Assembly: GCF_015732155.1 (NCBI RefSeq)
Contig: NZ_WIQK01000001.1
Coordinates: forward strand, 1,932,001-1,996,000
DNA: 64,000 nucleotides
DNA from: Pectinatus sottacetonis
Lineage (GTDB): Bacteria > Bacillota > Negativicutes > Selenomonadales > Selenomonadaceae
Direction of reading: 5' to 3'
Shown: positions 37,916 through 46,431 of the stretch, in pieces
Position numbering within the stretch: the stretch's first letter is position 1
Layout of the letters: each line of letters begins with the position of its first letter
Program-made: the position numbers and the translations under genes
The notes under the pieces: model-generated
Seen by the model: only the letters and a program-made list of their open reading frames with translations
Told to the model about the DNA's origin: nothing
Databases searched by the model: none

Positions 37916-38143
37916 GATATAGAATAATTGTTGGCAGCCGTGCTGTTTTAATGACAGGGACGATAATTATTTCACTGCAGTAGTATATGTGTTGGTGGGA
38001 TAAATTATAAAACTGTGGACACACGGGATTAGCTTGCTTATAATTACGACATTGGTCATATTGAACAAGAAACTCCCACTTCAGTATTGAAAAAATAGAG
38101 GGTGGGGGTATGCCGCCTGCTAATATAGCCATGAAGCTATTTT
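37916..38143 (+). ncRNA. Candidate structured RNA of about 225 nt (6S-like rod or psd leader)
   Basis: The region follows a strong promoter and holds nested complementary segments that could build a long rod: TTGGCAG (37931) with CTGCTAA (38117); TTTCACTG (about 37970) with CAG...TGAAA (38082-38092); GGTGGGA (37994) with TCCCACT (38074); and AATTATAA (38003) with TTATAATT (38038). ACTCCCAC (38072) can instead pair perfectly with GTGGGGGT (38102), so two folds compete. A short hairpin ATAGC/GCTAT followed by TTTT ends at 38143, 35 bases before psd. The rod shape recalls 6S RNA; the competing stems recall a regulatory leader. I matched no family by sequence. Confidence 0.4.
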
Positions 38144-38178
38144 AAACTAAAAAGATAATAAAGTAAGAGGTAATAAAA

Positions 38179-38820
38179 ATGAGAATCGTTAAGGAAGGAT
38201 ATAAATTCATTGGAGCTGCTGCAGCTCTGGCTGTTGCCGCGTATGTTTTTGTTAGTCCTTATATGGCGGTTATTCCGGCTGTTTTAGCTGCTTTTTTTAC
38301 ATTCTTTTTCCGCAATCCAAAAAGAAATATACCAGATGATAATTCAGTAATTGTTTCACCGGCTGATGGTAAAGTCATGAAGGTTGTTAGACTTCGTAAT
38401 GATGATTTTGTAAAACAATCATGCGTTAAGATAACCATTTTTTTGTCAGTTTTTAATGTACACGTCAATCGTAGTCCTATAAAGGGCGAAATAAAATTTC
38501 AACAATATACATGTGGTCGTTTTCGTCCAGCTTATAAGAATAGTGTTGGATTTGAAAATGAACGGCATACAATTGGAATAGATAATGGCAAGATGCGTAT
38601 AACAGTTACACAAATTGCTGGTATTTTAGCGCGTCGTATTATATCATGGGTAACTTTAAATGATAGATTGACGACGGGCGAATTATATGGCCTCATTAAA
38701 TTTGGTTCATGTACAGAGGTCGTTATTCCTGATAACAAAAACATAGAAATCCTTGTAAAAAAGGGAGATAAAGTTGTCGGGGGAGAAACAATTATTGGGA
38801 GGATAAAAAATAATGAATAA
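38179..38820 (+). CDS. psd: Phosphatidylserine decarboxylase (short form)
   Basis: Makes phosphatidylethanolamine from phosphatidylserine using a pyruvoyl group formed by self-cleavage. The 213-residue protein has an N-terminal hydrophobic segment (residues 11-44), VSPADGKVMKV, the histidine motif FLSVFNVHVNRSP, RITVTQIAGILARRIISW, and LIKFGSCTEVVIP. The Gly-Ser in the last motif is the expected cleavage site that yields the pyruvoyl alpha chain. The Shine-Dalgarno is AAGAGG. The stop overlaps pssA by 8 bp. Confidence 0.95.
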   Translation: MRIVKEGYKFIGAAAALAVAAYVFVSPYMAVIPAVLAAFFTFFFRNPKRNIPDDNSVIVSPADGKVMKVVRLRNDDFVKQSCVKITIFLSVFNVHVNRSPIKGEIKFQQYTCGRFRPAYKNSVGFENERHTIGIDNGKMRITVTQIAGILARRIISWVTLNDRLTTGELYGLIKFGSCTEVVIPDNKNIEILVKKGDKVVGGETIIGRIKNNE

Positions 38821-39577
38821 AGGATGGATACCAAATATATGTACTTCTTTAAATCTTGTATTTGGTATACTGGCAATATTTGCAATGCTTATGGGAGGAA
38901 TAAAAAATGGACCATTAATTGATGGAGCCATATGTATCTTCTTGGCGTTGATAGCTGATGGACTTGATGGCCGTCTAGCACGCTGGCTGGGGACAGTAAA
39001 TGAAAGAGGCCGGGAAATGGATTCATTGTGCGATGTGGTTTCTTTCGGAGTAGCACCGGGTATTATGTCTGTACTGTTGACTTTGTTTGTTCTTAGCAAG
39101 GCGGTTATGAAAATGGGGGTTCCTCCTGTTAATTTGCGCTATTTTATTTATTTTAGTATGGCAGCAGGAATTATCTATATTGTATGTGGTATGTGGCGGT
39201 TAGCACGGTTTAATATAAGTACTGATGATATACATGGTTATTTCCTGGGACTTCCTATACCAGCAGGTGGATGCTTGGTAGCAGCGGCAGCAATGCTTGC
39301 TTATAAATTGCCATTTATACTACCTATAGGTGTGGGATATGCTATTCCTGTAGTAGTGATCATAGTAGGACTTTTAATGGTGAGTCATGTACATTATCCT
39401 GATTTTAAAGGTAGCGGAGAAAGAATTAATATAGTAGCGCTTGTTTTATCACTGCTGTTTGCAATAGGGACTATCTTCGTTTGCCGATCGGCATTTCCAT
39501 TTGCAATTTTGTTTGCTGTTTTTTCCACATATGCTGTATTTGGTATCGTGAATACCATTTGTAACAAAGTGGCCTGA
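38813..39577 (+). CDS. pssA: CDP-diacylglycerol-serine O-phosphatidyltransferase
   Basis: Makes phosphatidylserine from CDP-diacylglycerol and serine in the inner membrane, feeding Psd encoded just before it. The CDP-alcohol phosphotransferase signature is complete near residues 46-77: ADGLDGRLARWLG, then ERGREMDSLCDVVSFG, supplying the D-G-A-R-G-D-D pattern. About seven to eight membrane spans fill the 254 residues. The ATG lies in the last codons of psd, so the pair is translationally coupled and gives complete phosphatidylethanolamine synthesis. Confidence 0.96.
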   Translation: MNKGWIPNICTSLNLVFGILAIFAMLMGGIKNGPLIDGAICIFLALIADGLDGRLARWLGTVNERGREMDSLCDVVSFGVAPGIMSVLLTLFVLSKAVMKMGVPPVNLRYFIYFSMAAGIIYIVCGMWRLARFNISTDDIHGYFLGLPIPAGGCLVAAAAMLAYKLPFILPIGVGYAIPVVVIIVGLLMVSHVHYPDFKGSGERINIVALVLSLLFAIGTIFVCRSAFPFAILFAVFSTYAVFGIVNTICNKVA

Positions 39578-39642
39578 GTAACTTGGTATTGTTTACAGAT
39601 TAATGTACTTGAAAATGTACAGCCAAAGGGGAACTAATATTA

Positions 39643-40875
39643 ATGACATATGTTCTTGATTATATTATGCTGCCGATTCAAGTAATAATTTTCTTGTTTA
39701 CGGTATACTATCTTTGTATTGGTATATGTGGCTTGTGGCGGCGTAAAGAGAAAAAAATTCTTGTACCGCAAAAGTCATTTGCGATAATTGTAGCTGCCCA
39801 TAATGAAAAAATGGTTATAGGACAATTAATTGATAATTTGTATGAGTTGGATTATCCTAAAAAATTATATGATGTTTTTGTTATAGCTGATAACTGTAGT
39901 GATAATACAGCTGAAATAGCAAGAAATCATGGAGCTGCTGTACATGAGCGCACTGATAAAAAAAATCAGGGTAAGGGCTTTGCCTTGGAATGGATGTTTG
40001 ACCGTTTATTTAAGATGAAGCGTCAATATGATGCAGTAGCTATCTTTGATGCGGATAATCTTGTTGATAAACGGTTTTTACTTGAAATGAATAATCGTTT
40101 ATGCAAGGGCGATAAAGTTATACAAGGGTATTTAGATGCAAAAAATCCCTATGATACATGGGTTTCAGGTACATTTTCTATAGCATTCTGGGTTATAGAT
40201 CACATTTGGCATTTAGCTAAAACTAATATTGGTTTATCATCGGTACTGGGTGGTACAGGAATGTGTATAACTACGGAAGTTTTGCATAAGTATGGTTGGG
40301 GTGCTACCTGTCTTACTGAAGACATGGAATTTACGATGAAGGCGTTGACTGAAGGAATCAAAACTACATGGGCGCATGATGCCATCGTTTATGATGAAAA
40401 ACCATTGACCTTTATGCAGTCATGGCGTCAACGTAAACGTTGGGCACAGGGACAGTTTGATGTAGCACATCGTTTTATTCCTAAAATGATTAAGGCAGGA
40501 ATAAAAAAACATGATATTCGCATATTAGATGGATGCCTGCATTTGCTGCAGCCGCATTTTTTACTTATATCAACATTTTTTGTAATAATGAGCTATGTGC
40601 AAATGGGATTAGGTCGACCAATTTTTACTAATATGTATCAATTTTTACCATCAGCTTTATTAACAGTTATTACTTTAGCACAATATATATTACCAATAAT
40701 AATACTTTTAAAAATTCATGTAAAACCAAAAGCGTGGCTTTATCTTATATTATATCCAGTGTTTATATATAGCTGGATTCCCATCGTATTTTTAGGATTC
40801 ATACATCGTAATGAACACGAATGGAGTCATACACAGCACACTCGGGCTGTATCTTATGAAGATATTACACATTAG
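39643..40875 (+). CDS. Membrane glycosyltransferase, family 2
   Basis: A processive-type GT2 enzyme of 410 residues. A membrane span near residues 10-30 precedes the catalytic domain: AIIVAAHNEKMVIGQLI, VIADNCSDNT, the metal-binding DAD in VAIFDADNLV (about residue 142), GGTGMCITTEVL, the catalytic TEDMEFT, and QRKRWAQGQFD with the QxxRW motif. Three or more spans follow from about residue 300. It resembles N-acetylglucosaminyl- or cellulose synthase-like enzymes; the sugar is unknown. It comes 65 bp after pssA, and a terminator follows. Confidence 0.88.
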   Translation: MTYVLDYIMLPIQVIIFLFTVYYLCIGICGLWRRKEKKILVPQKSFAIIVAAHNEKMVIGQLIDNLYELDYPKKLYDVFVIADNCSDNTAEIARNHGAAVHERTDKKNQGKGFALEWMFDRLFKMKRQYDAVAIFDADNLVDKRFLLEMNNRLCKGDKVIQGYLDAKNPYDTWVSGTFSIAFWVIDHIWHLAKTNIGLSSVLGGTGMCITTEVLHKYGWGATCLTEDMEFTMKALTEGIKTTWAHDAIVYDEKPLTFMQSWRQRKRWAQGQFDVAHRFIPKMIKAGIKKHDIRILDGCLHLLQPHFLLISTFFVIMSYVQMGLGRPIFTNMYQFLPSALLTVITLAQYILPIIILLKIHVKPKAWLYLILYPVFIYSWIPIVFLGFIHRNEHEWSHTQHTRAVSYEDITH

Positions 40876-40890
40876 TGGAGTGTTATATAA

Positions 40891-40928
40891 AAAGTTATTG
40901 CATATTCAGTTATTGCAATAGCTTTTTA
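40891..40928 (+). terminator. Rho-independent terminator after the GT2 gene
   Basis: GTTATTGCA and TGCAATAGC form a nine-pair stem (one G-T) followed by TTTTTATTTT, 16 bp after the stop codon. Confidence 0.82.
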
Positions 40929-40968
40929 TTTTGGCTTTTTTGTGGTTTGTATTTGGTAAAAGGTCTAT

Positions 40969-41010
40969 GTATAATATTTATGTTGGTTATAGTTATAGTA
41001 AATATTATAC
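40969..41010 (+). promoter_or_regulatory. Perfect inverted repeat upstream of queD
   Basis: GTATAATATTTA (40969-40980) and TAAATATTATAC (40999-41010) are exact complements around an 18-base loop, 65 bp before the queD start. A TATAAT at 41039 lies downstream. It may be an operator or leader hairpin. It does not match a PreQ1 riboswitch. Confidence 0.4.
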
Positions 41011-41074
41011 ATGATGATAAAATGTAGTGGTTTTATGTTATAATTTTATAAGTGAGGATGTGAGGAGGACATAA

Positions 41075-41449
41075 ATGTTTGAATTATTAATTAAAGAGGA
41101 TTTCGGTGCAGCTCATCGTATTGTGGGCTATCCAGGAAAATGTAATAATTTGCATGGACATAACTGGAAAGTTGAAGCAGTAGTGTACGGAAAAGAACTG
41201 GACAAGTTGGGAATGCTCATTGATTTTAAAAAATTGAAAAAAGCCTTAAGGGAAATAATTGGTGAATTAGATCACCATTATTTGAATGAATTGGCAGCTT
41301 TCTCGCAGGAAAATCCATCAGCAGAAAATATTTCTGCGTATATTTATCATAAATTGTCAGAGCATAGCTATTTACAAAATAGATGCAGGGTAAAATACAT
41401 TAAAGTATGGGAAACAGAGAAGTCGTCAGCATTATATTATGAGGGGTGA
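41075..41449 (+). CDS. queD: 6-carboxy-tetrahydropterin synthase QueD
   Basis: Converts dihydroneopterin triphosphate to 6-carboxytetrahydropterin in 7-deazaguanine (queuosine) synthesis. The 124 residues have the zinc histidines in EDFGAAHRIVGYPGKCNNLHGHNWKVE (in pieces: AAHR, LHGHNW), the catalytic Cys in GKCNNLHG, DHHYLNEL with the catalytic Asp-His, and VWETEKSSALYYE at the end. It overlaps closely with queE, 6 bp apart. Confidence 0.95.
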   Translation: MFELLIKEDFGAAHRIVGYPGKCNNLHGHNWKVEAVVYGKELDKLGMLIDFKKLKKALREIIGELDHHYLNELAAFSQENPSAENISAYIYHKLSEHSYLQNRCRVKYIKVWETEKSSALYYEG

Positions 41450-41455
41450 TTTATT

Positions 41456-42163
41456 ATGCAGGCACCTATAAGTGAAATCTTTTCTTCCATACAGGGAGAA
41501 GGAAAATATGTAGGCTGTCGTCAATTATTTATTCGTTTCGTTGGCTGTAATCTTAAGTGTAGATATTGTGATACAGAATCACTGCTGAATACTACACATT
41601 GTGATTGTGAAGGTAAAGGACTTATAAATAATCCAGTCGATTTTGCTGAAATATTACCATATTTGGAAAAGCGTTTAAAAAAGAAGCATCACTCAATAAG
41701 TCTTACAGGTGGAGAGCCTTTGCTGCATACTGATTTTATTAATGAAATAGGACAGAAAATAGATTGCCCGTTATTTTTGGAAACAAATGGGACACTATGT
41801 GAACAACTGCAAAAAGTAATAAATAATATCGATATTATTAGTATGGATATTAAAATGCCTGATGCGGTTGGGGAAAACTTGTGGGAAAAGCATAAAAAAT
41901 TTTTGCAGATTGCTGCAAAAAAAGATGTTTATGTTAAAATAGTAATAGCACAGGAAACTAAACTGGATGATTTTACCAAGGCAATAGATTTAATAGAAAG
42001 TTTTAATAAAAATCTTCTTCTTATATTACAGCCAATGACGCCATATGGCGGATATACTGCTCCTTCGCCGGAAAAAATTCTTATCTGGCAGAGTTTGGCA
42101 TTGGAAAAGATAAATGATGTAAGAGTTATAGGACAGACACATAGAATGATAGGACAGAGGTGA
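41456..42163 (+). CDS. queE: 7-carboxy-7-deazaguanine synthase QueE
   Basis: A radical SAM enzyme that rearranges 6-carboxytetrahydropterin, the QueD product, into 7-carboxy-7-deazaguanine. ISEIFSSIQGEGKYVGCRQLFIRFVGCNLKCRYCDTE, in pieces, includes the CxxxCxxC cluster near residue 31, and SLTGGEPLLH and LETNGT follow. Length is 235 residues. queC, the next step, is not in the window. Confidence 0.96.
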   Translation: MQAPISEIFSSIQGEGKYVGCRQLFIRFVGCNLKCRYCDTESLLNTTHCDCEGKGLINNPVDFAEILPYLEKRLKKKHHSISLTGGEPLLHTDFINEIGQKIDCPLFLETNGTLCEQLQKVINNIDIISMDIKMPDAVGENLWEKHKKFLQIAAKKDVYVKIVIAQETKLDDFTKAIDLIESFNKNLLLILQPMTPYGGYTAPSPEKILIWQSLALEKINDVRVIGQTHRMIGQR

Positions 42164-42167
42164 TAGT

Positions 42168-42908
42168 ATGAAAAAAATATTGTTAGTCAATGATGATGGA
42201 ATCGAAGCACGAGGATTAAGAGCTATGGCGACGGCTTTAGCTCAGGATTACGATTTACGCGTTGTAGCACCTGCAAGTCAGCAGAGTGGTATGTCCCAGG
42301 CAATTTCAGCTCATAATAAGATAAAAGTGGAAAAATACGATTATAAACTAGCAGCTGAGGCATATAGTATTTATGGTACTCCTACGGATTGTACCAAATT
42401 GGCAATTGAAATGATCTATGCAGACGATTTGCCTGATGTGGTAATTTCAGGTATAAACGATGGGGGAAATCTGGGGACAGATATTTTATATTCCGGGACT
42501 GTGGGTGCAGCCATGGAAGGTCATTTACATAAAATTTTCTCCATAGCTGTTTCTCGCGTGGTTAATTCAAAACTCAGCTTTGAAGAAGTAGCAGAAATTT
42601 TTAAGGGAAAATTGTCGGAGCTTATAAGTGAAAAACCGTATATGTATAATATAAACTTTCCTAAAAAAATTAAAAATATGAAGGATATTTTCCGTTATAC
42701 AAAGCAGGGACGGCGGGCTTATCATAACGAATATGCCCGTGAAGTTGATGCTAAGGGAAATGTTTTTTATTTTATGAATGGAACACCCAATGATGAAGGT
42801 AATATTGCCGGCAGTGATATATGTGCTGTACAAGATGGGTATGTGTCTATCAGTCCTTTAAAAATAGGTCGGACACATAAAAAACTGCTGCATGAACTGC
42901 AAAAATAG
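42168..42908 (+). CDS. surE: 5'/3'-nucleotidase SurE
   Basis: A survival-protein phosphatase acting on nucleoside monophosphates, widely found in stationary-phase stress. At 246 residues it has the metal site KKILLVNDDGIEARGLRAM at the N-terminus, VVAPASQQSGMSQAIS, YGTPTDCTKLA, and VISGINDGGNLGTDILYSGTVGAAMEG in pieces. It starts 4 bp after queE, so it is co-expressed with queuosine synthesis, probably by convenience. Confidence 0.96.
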   Translation: MKKILLVNDDGIEARGLRAMATALAQDYDLRVVAPASQQSGMSQAISAHNKIKVEKYDYKLAAEAYSIYGTPTDCTKLAIEMIYADDLPDVVISGINDGGNLGTDILYSGTVGAAMEGHLHKIFSIAVSRVVNSKLSFEEVAEIFKGKLSELISEKPYMYNINFPKKIKNMKDIFRYTKQGRRAYHNEYAREVDAKGNVFYFMNGTPNDEGNIAGSDICAVQDGYVSISPLKIGRTHKKLLHELQK

Positions 42909-42944
42909 CAGCATATAATTATCAATTTAGGAGGAGTTATTTAT

Positions 42945-44186
42945 ATGGAATCAATGATTCGCGATATTAAACTAGCACCATCAGGACATGATAAAATTGC
43001 ATGGGTTAAGAATTTTATGCCTGTTTTAAATCATATTGATGAAGAATATTCTAAAACAAAACCATTTGCAGGTAAAAAGATGGTTCTTACAATGCATTTG
43101 GAAGCTAAGACTGCCTATCTGGGATTGGTATTTATGCATGCTGGTGCTGAAGTCGCTATTACAGGAAGCAATCCTTTATCCACACAGGATGATGTTGCAG
43201 CAGCCCTGGCGGAAGAAGGGGCAAAAGTTTTTGCATGGCATGGCTGTACAGATAAAGAATATGATATGTTCATAAATAAAGCACTTGATATAAAACCGGA
43301 TATCATAATTGATGATGGCGGCGATCTGGTAGCTCATCTGCATGGTGATAGAAAAGAGCTGGCTGCTAATATTATAGGCGGCAGTGAAGAAACAACAACT
43401 GGCGTTATTCGTCTTCATGCTTTAGCTGAAGCAGGAAAATTAAATTTTCCAATGGTTGCGGCTAATGATGCATACTGCAAATATTTATTTGACAATCGCT
43501 ATGGTACAGGACAATCAACATGGGATGGCATAATGCGTACAACAAATCTGGTCATTGCTGGTAAAAATGTTGTAATATCTGGTTATGGCTGGTGTGGTAA
43601 AGGTGCTGCTATGCGTGCCAAGGGGCTTGGTGCAAAAGTTATTATTACTGAAGTGAATCCCATTAAAGCCATTGAAGCTGTATTTGATGGCTTTAGAGTT
43701 ATGCCTATGCAGGAAGCGGCAAAGATAGGCGATATATTCCTGACACTAACAGGATGCAAAGATGTAATAAGAAAAGAACATTTTGCTGTTATGAAAAATG
43801 GCGCAATGCTTGCAAACTCAGGCCATTTCGATGTTGAAATTAATAAAATTGATCTAATGGCAGGTTCTATATCAAAAAAACCTGTCCGCAAAAATATTGA
43901 AGAATATAAGCAAAAAGATGGCAGAAAGCTTTATCTTTTAGCAGAAGGCCGTTTAGTTAACCTGGCAGCAGGAGATGGTCATCCAGCAGAAATTATGGAT
44001 TTATCATTCGGGGTACAGTTCTTCTCCGCCTTGCATATTTTGAAAAATCACCAAAAAATGGAAAATAAAGTTTATTTAATGCCTAATGAAATAAATATAA
44101 AATTGGCAGAAATAAAATTAAAATCATTGGGAATAAACATTGATGAATTGTCAAAAGAACAATTTAATTATTTGCATCAGGCATAA
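42945..44186 (+). CDS. ahcY: S-adenosylhomocysteine hydrolase family protein
   Basis: Hydrolyses S-adenosylhomocysteine (or, in some organisms, S-inosylhomocysteine) to homocysteine and a nucleoside with bound NAD. The 413-residue length fits the shorter bacterial/archaeal form. Motifs: [81 protein letters not shown] in pieces, the NAD site [21 protein letters not shown], and GHFDVEIN. It is followed, across repeat B, by an SAH/MTA deaminase, which makes S-inosylhomocysteine a possible substrate. Confidence 0.93.
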   Translation: MESMIRDIKLAPSGHDKIAWVKNFMPVLNHIDEEYSKTKPFAGKKMVLTMHLEAKTAYLGLVFMHAGAEVAITGSNPLSTQDDVAAALAEEGAKVFAWHGCTDKEYDMFINKALDIKPDIIIDDGGDLVAHLHGDRKELAANIIGGSEETTTGVIRLHALAEAGKLNFPMVAANDAYCKYLFDNRYGTGQSTWDGIMRTTNLVIAGKNVVISGYGWCGKGAAMRAKGLGAKVIITEVNPIKAIEAVFDGFRVMPMQEAAKIGDIFLTLTGCKDVIRKEHFAVMKNGAMLANSGHFDVEINKIDLMAGSISKKPVRKNIEEYKQKDGRKLYLLAEGRLVNLAAGDGHPAEIMDLSFGVQFFSALHILKNHQKMENKVYLMPNEINIKLAEIKLKSLGINIDELSKEQFNYLHQA

Positions 44187-44211
44187 TAGATAATAAATAA
44201 ATATTGTAAAA

Positions 44212-44349
44212 GGGGCTGTCGCATGAGCTGGCATTGACCTCATAAAAATGTAACCTGTTACCGCTAGCGGTTTCCTGTCCTTCTATCAATGGATAGGAGA
44301 AATAAAATAGTGCATATTTATGAATGAAGATGTCATTGTTGACAGCCCC
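44212..44349 (+). repeat. Dispersed imperfect palindrome, copy B
   Basis: This 138-bp element between ahcY and the deaminase gene begins GGGGCTGTCGCATGA and ends TTGACAGCCCC. Internal landmarks CTCATAAAAATG and ATTTATGAATGAA are shared with the other copies. It is the only copy between genes read in the same direction, so it may reduce read-through from ahcY. Confidence 0.7.
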
Positions 44350-44371
44350 TGAATTTATATAGGAGAAAATA

Positions 44372-45661
44372 ATGAATAATTTAATAAAAAATGTATTGGC
44401 TGTGTTGACCGGCGGAACAGTGAAGAAAACAAATATTATGGTTACTAATGATAAAATTTCAGCAATAGGAGATATTCCAGAAACATTTAAGGCTGATAAT
44501 ATTATAGATGGAGAAGACAAACTAGCTATACCAGGATTTATCAATGCTCATACGCATGTGTCAATGACGCTGCTTAGAAGTTATGCTGATGATATGAAAT
44601 TGATGGACTGGCTGGAAAATAAAATATGGCCAATAGAAGCTAAAATGAATAAGGATGATATATACTGGGGTGCAATGCTGGGAATAGCCGAAATGATAAA
44701 GACAGGAACAACAACATTTGTTGATATGTACGGTGACATGGAAAAAGTAGCCCAGGCGGTTGAAGAAACGGGAATAAGAGCAGTATTATCACGTGGTATG
44801 ATTGGTGTAGCGCCTAACGGACAACAGGCATTGGAAGAAAACTGCAGCTTATTTGAAGATTACAATGGGGCTGCTGATGGCAGGATAACAGTCATGTTTG
44901 GTCCGCATGCACCTTATACATGCCCGCCTGAATTTTTGCAAAAAGTAATAGCAAAAGCACAAAAATACAATGCGGAAATTCATATTCATTTGGCAGAAAC
45001 AGAAAATGAAGTGCAAGACTGTAAAAAGCAGTATGGAAAAACACCAATTGCCCTGATGGAATCAATAGGACTCTTTGATCAAGGGGTATTAGCAGCACAT
45101 TGTGTGCATTTAACAACTGAGGATATTGATATAATTGCGAAGCACAATGTGCGGGTCGCCCATAATCCTGGCAGCAATTTAAAGCTGGCAAGCGGTATAG
45201 CACCTATAGGGAAATTATTGGAAAAAGGTATCTGTGTGGGCTTGGGAACAGATGGTACATCAAGTAATAATAACCTTGATATGCTGGAAGAAATAAATTT
45301 AGCAGCACTCATACATAAAGCAAACACATTAGACCCATTACTTATACCAGCAGCCCAGGCACTGAATATGGGGACAGCTGCTGGGGCAAAAGCTGCCGGA
45401 CTGAACAATACGGGTGAACTTAAACCTGGCATGAAAGCTGATATTACATTGTTTTCCATGCAGGGTACACAGTGGACACCATGCTATGATCCAATCTCAT
45501 TACTAGTATATTCTGCTAATGCCGGTATGGTAGATACTGTGTTGGCAGATGGAAAAATTTTGCTTCAGAAAGGGAAATTGACCACAATTGATGAAGAAAA
45601 AGTAATTTATACAGTAAATAAAAGTGCACAAAGATTGACTGGAAAAAGTTTACTAAATTGA
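44372..45661 (+). CDS. mtaD: 5-methylthioadenosine / S-adenosylhomocysteine deaminase
   Basis: A metal-dependent amidohydrolase that deaminates SAH, MTA or related adenosines to inosyl forms. The 429 residues carry the metal histidines in PGFINAHTHVSMTLLRSYADD (HTH near residue 60), HIHLAETENEV, LAAHCVHLTTEDI and the catalytic Asp region GLGTDGTSSNNNLDMLEE; APYTC marks the family. The N- and C-terminal composite domain ends ADGKILLQKG. It follows ahcY, pointing to SAH disposal after methylation. Confidence 0.92.
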   Translation: MNNLIKNVLAVLTGGTVKKTNIMVTNDKISAIGDIPETFKADNIIDGEDKLAIPGFINAHTHVSMTLLRSYADDMKLMDWLENKIWPIEAKMNKDDIYWGAMLGIAEMIKTGTTTFVDMYGDMEKVAQAVEETGIRAVLSRGMIGVAPNGQQALEENCSLFEDYNGAADGRITVMFGPHAPYTCPPEFLQKVIAKAQKYNAEIHIHLAETENEVQDCKKQYGKTPIALMESIGLFDQGVLAAHCVHLTTEDIDIIAKHNVRVAHNPGSNLKLASGIAPIGKLLEKGICVGLGTDGTSSNNNLDMLEEINLAALIHKANTLDPLLIPAAQALNMGTAAGAKAAGLNNTGELKPGMKADITLFSMQGTQWTPCYDPISLLVYSANAGMVDTVLADGKILLQKGKLTTIDEEKVIYTVNKSAQRLTGKSLLN

Positions 45662-45711
45662 CATACTTTGTATTTATAATGACTAATTAATTGACTATAG
45701 GGAGAAATAAG

Positions 45712-46302
45712 TTGGCAGCGAAGAAGAATTTTTATGCAGTTAAAAAGGGACGAGAGACAGGGATTTTCAAGACATGGCAGCAGTGTAAAGCACAAATTGA
45801 TCATTTTACCGGGGCATTATATAAAGGTTTTGTGACATTAGAAGAAGCACATAATTATTTGAAGGATGTAAATAATATCAAAACAAATGATTTGGATATA
45901 CATCATATTTACGTTGATGGATCGTATATTAATGGCCGATACAGCTGGGCTATAGCTGTTTATTACCAGGGAAAGCTTATCCATAGTGATAGTGGGGTGG
46001 GAGCATCTTTAGAAAATGTAAAAATGAACAATGTAGCTGGGGAAATAGAAGCAGCAATGAAGGCAGCAGAATGGGCTAAAAAAAATAAACTGAAAAAAGC
46101 AATAATATATCATGATTATATAGGAATTTCAGAATGGGCTATGGGCCGTTGGAAAACTAATACACCAGGAACCAGGGCATATGCAGAATATATGAAAAAT
46201 TACTTGGATATCATCATTTTTAAGAAAGTTACTGGACACGCAGGTGTTGCTGGCAATGAATTGGTTGATAAATTAGCCAAAAAGGCATTAGGACTAAACT
46301 GA
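45712..46302 (+). CDS. rnhA: Ribonuclease H with N-terminal viroplasmin-like domain
   Basis: Cleaves RNA in RNA-DNA hybrids. The N-terminal 45 residues are the caulimovirus-viroplasmin (hybrid-binding) domain: NFYAVKKGRETGIFKTWQQCKAQ...GFVTLEEAHNYL. The RNase H domain has the acidic residues in HIYVDGSYINGRYSWAIAV, AGEIEAAMKAAEWA, YHDYIGISEWA and the C-terminal HAGVAGNELVDKLAKKA. I start at TTG 45712, behind GGGAG, rather than the upstream TTG at 45691. This gives 196 residues. Confidence 0.93.
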   Translation: MAAKKNFYAVKKGRETGIFKTWQQCKAQIDHFTGALYKGFVTLEEAHNYLKDVNNIKTNDLDIHHIYVDGSYINGRYSWAIAVYYQGKLIHSDSGVGASLENVKMNNVAGEIEAAMKAAEWAKKNKLKKAIIYHDYIGISEWAMGRWKTNTPGTRAYAEYMKNYLDIIIFKKVTGHAGVAGNELVDKLAKKALGLN

Positions 46303-46307
46303 AAAAA

Positions 46308-46412
46308 GACTATCACATAAATGACATTTACTTCATAAAGATGCAGTTTATTCCTGTCTTTCTAAAGATAAGGAAAAAGAACGCAATTATGAATGAAAAT
46401 TATGTGTTAGTC
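46308..46412 (+). repeat. Dispersed imperfect palindrome, copy C
   Basis: A 105-bp shorter copy between convergent genes. Its ends are GACTATCACATAA and TTATGTGTTAGTC. Compared with copy A the arm bases changed on both sides so that most pairing is kept (TCGCAT/ATGCGA became TCACAT/ATGTGT). CTTCATAAAGATG and ATTATGAATGAAA match the other copies. A and T runs flank it. Confidence 0.65.
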
Positions 46413-46431
46413 CTTTGTATATCTCTTAAAA

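Noticed and set aside
40876-41074. PreQ1 riboswitch before queD
   Set aside because: The short pseudoknot pattern with a conserved C-rich loop and A-rich tail is not present; only a plain inverted repeat is seen.
42909-42944. SAM or SAH riboswitch before ahcY
   Set aside because: Only 36 bp separate surE and ahcY, too little for an aptamer.
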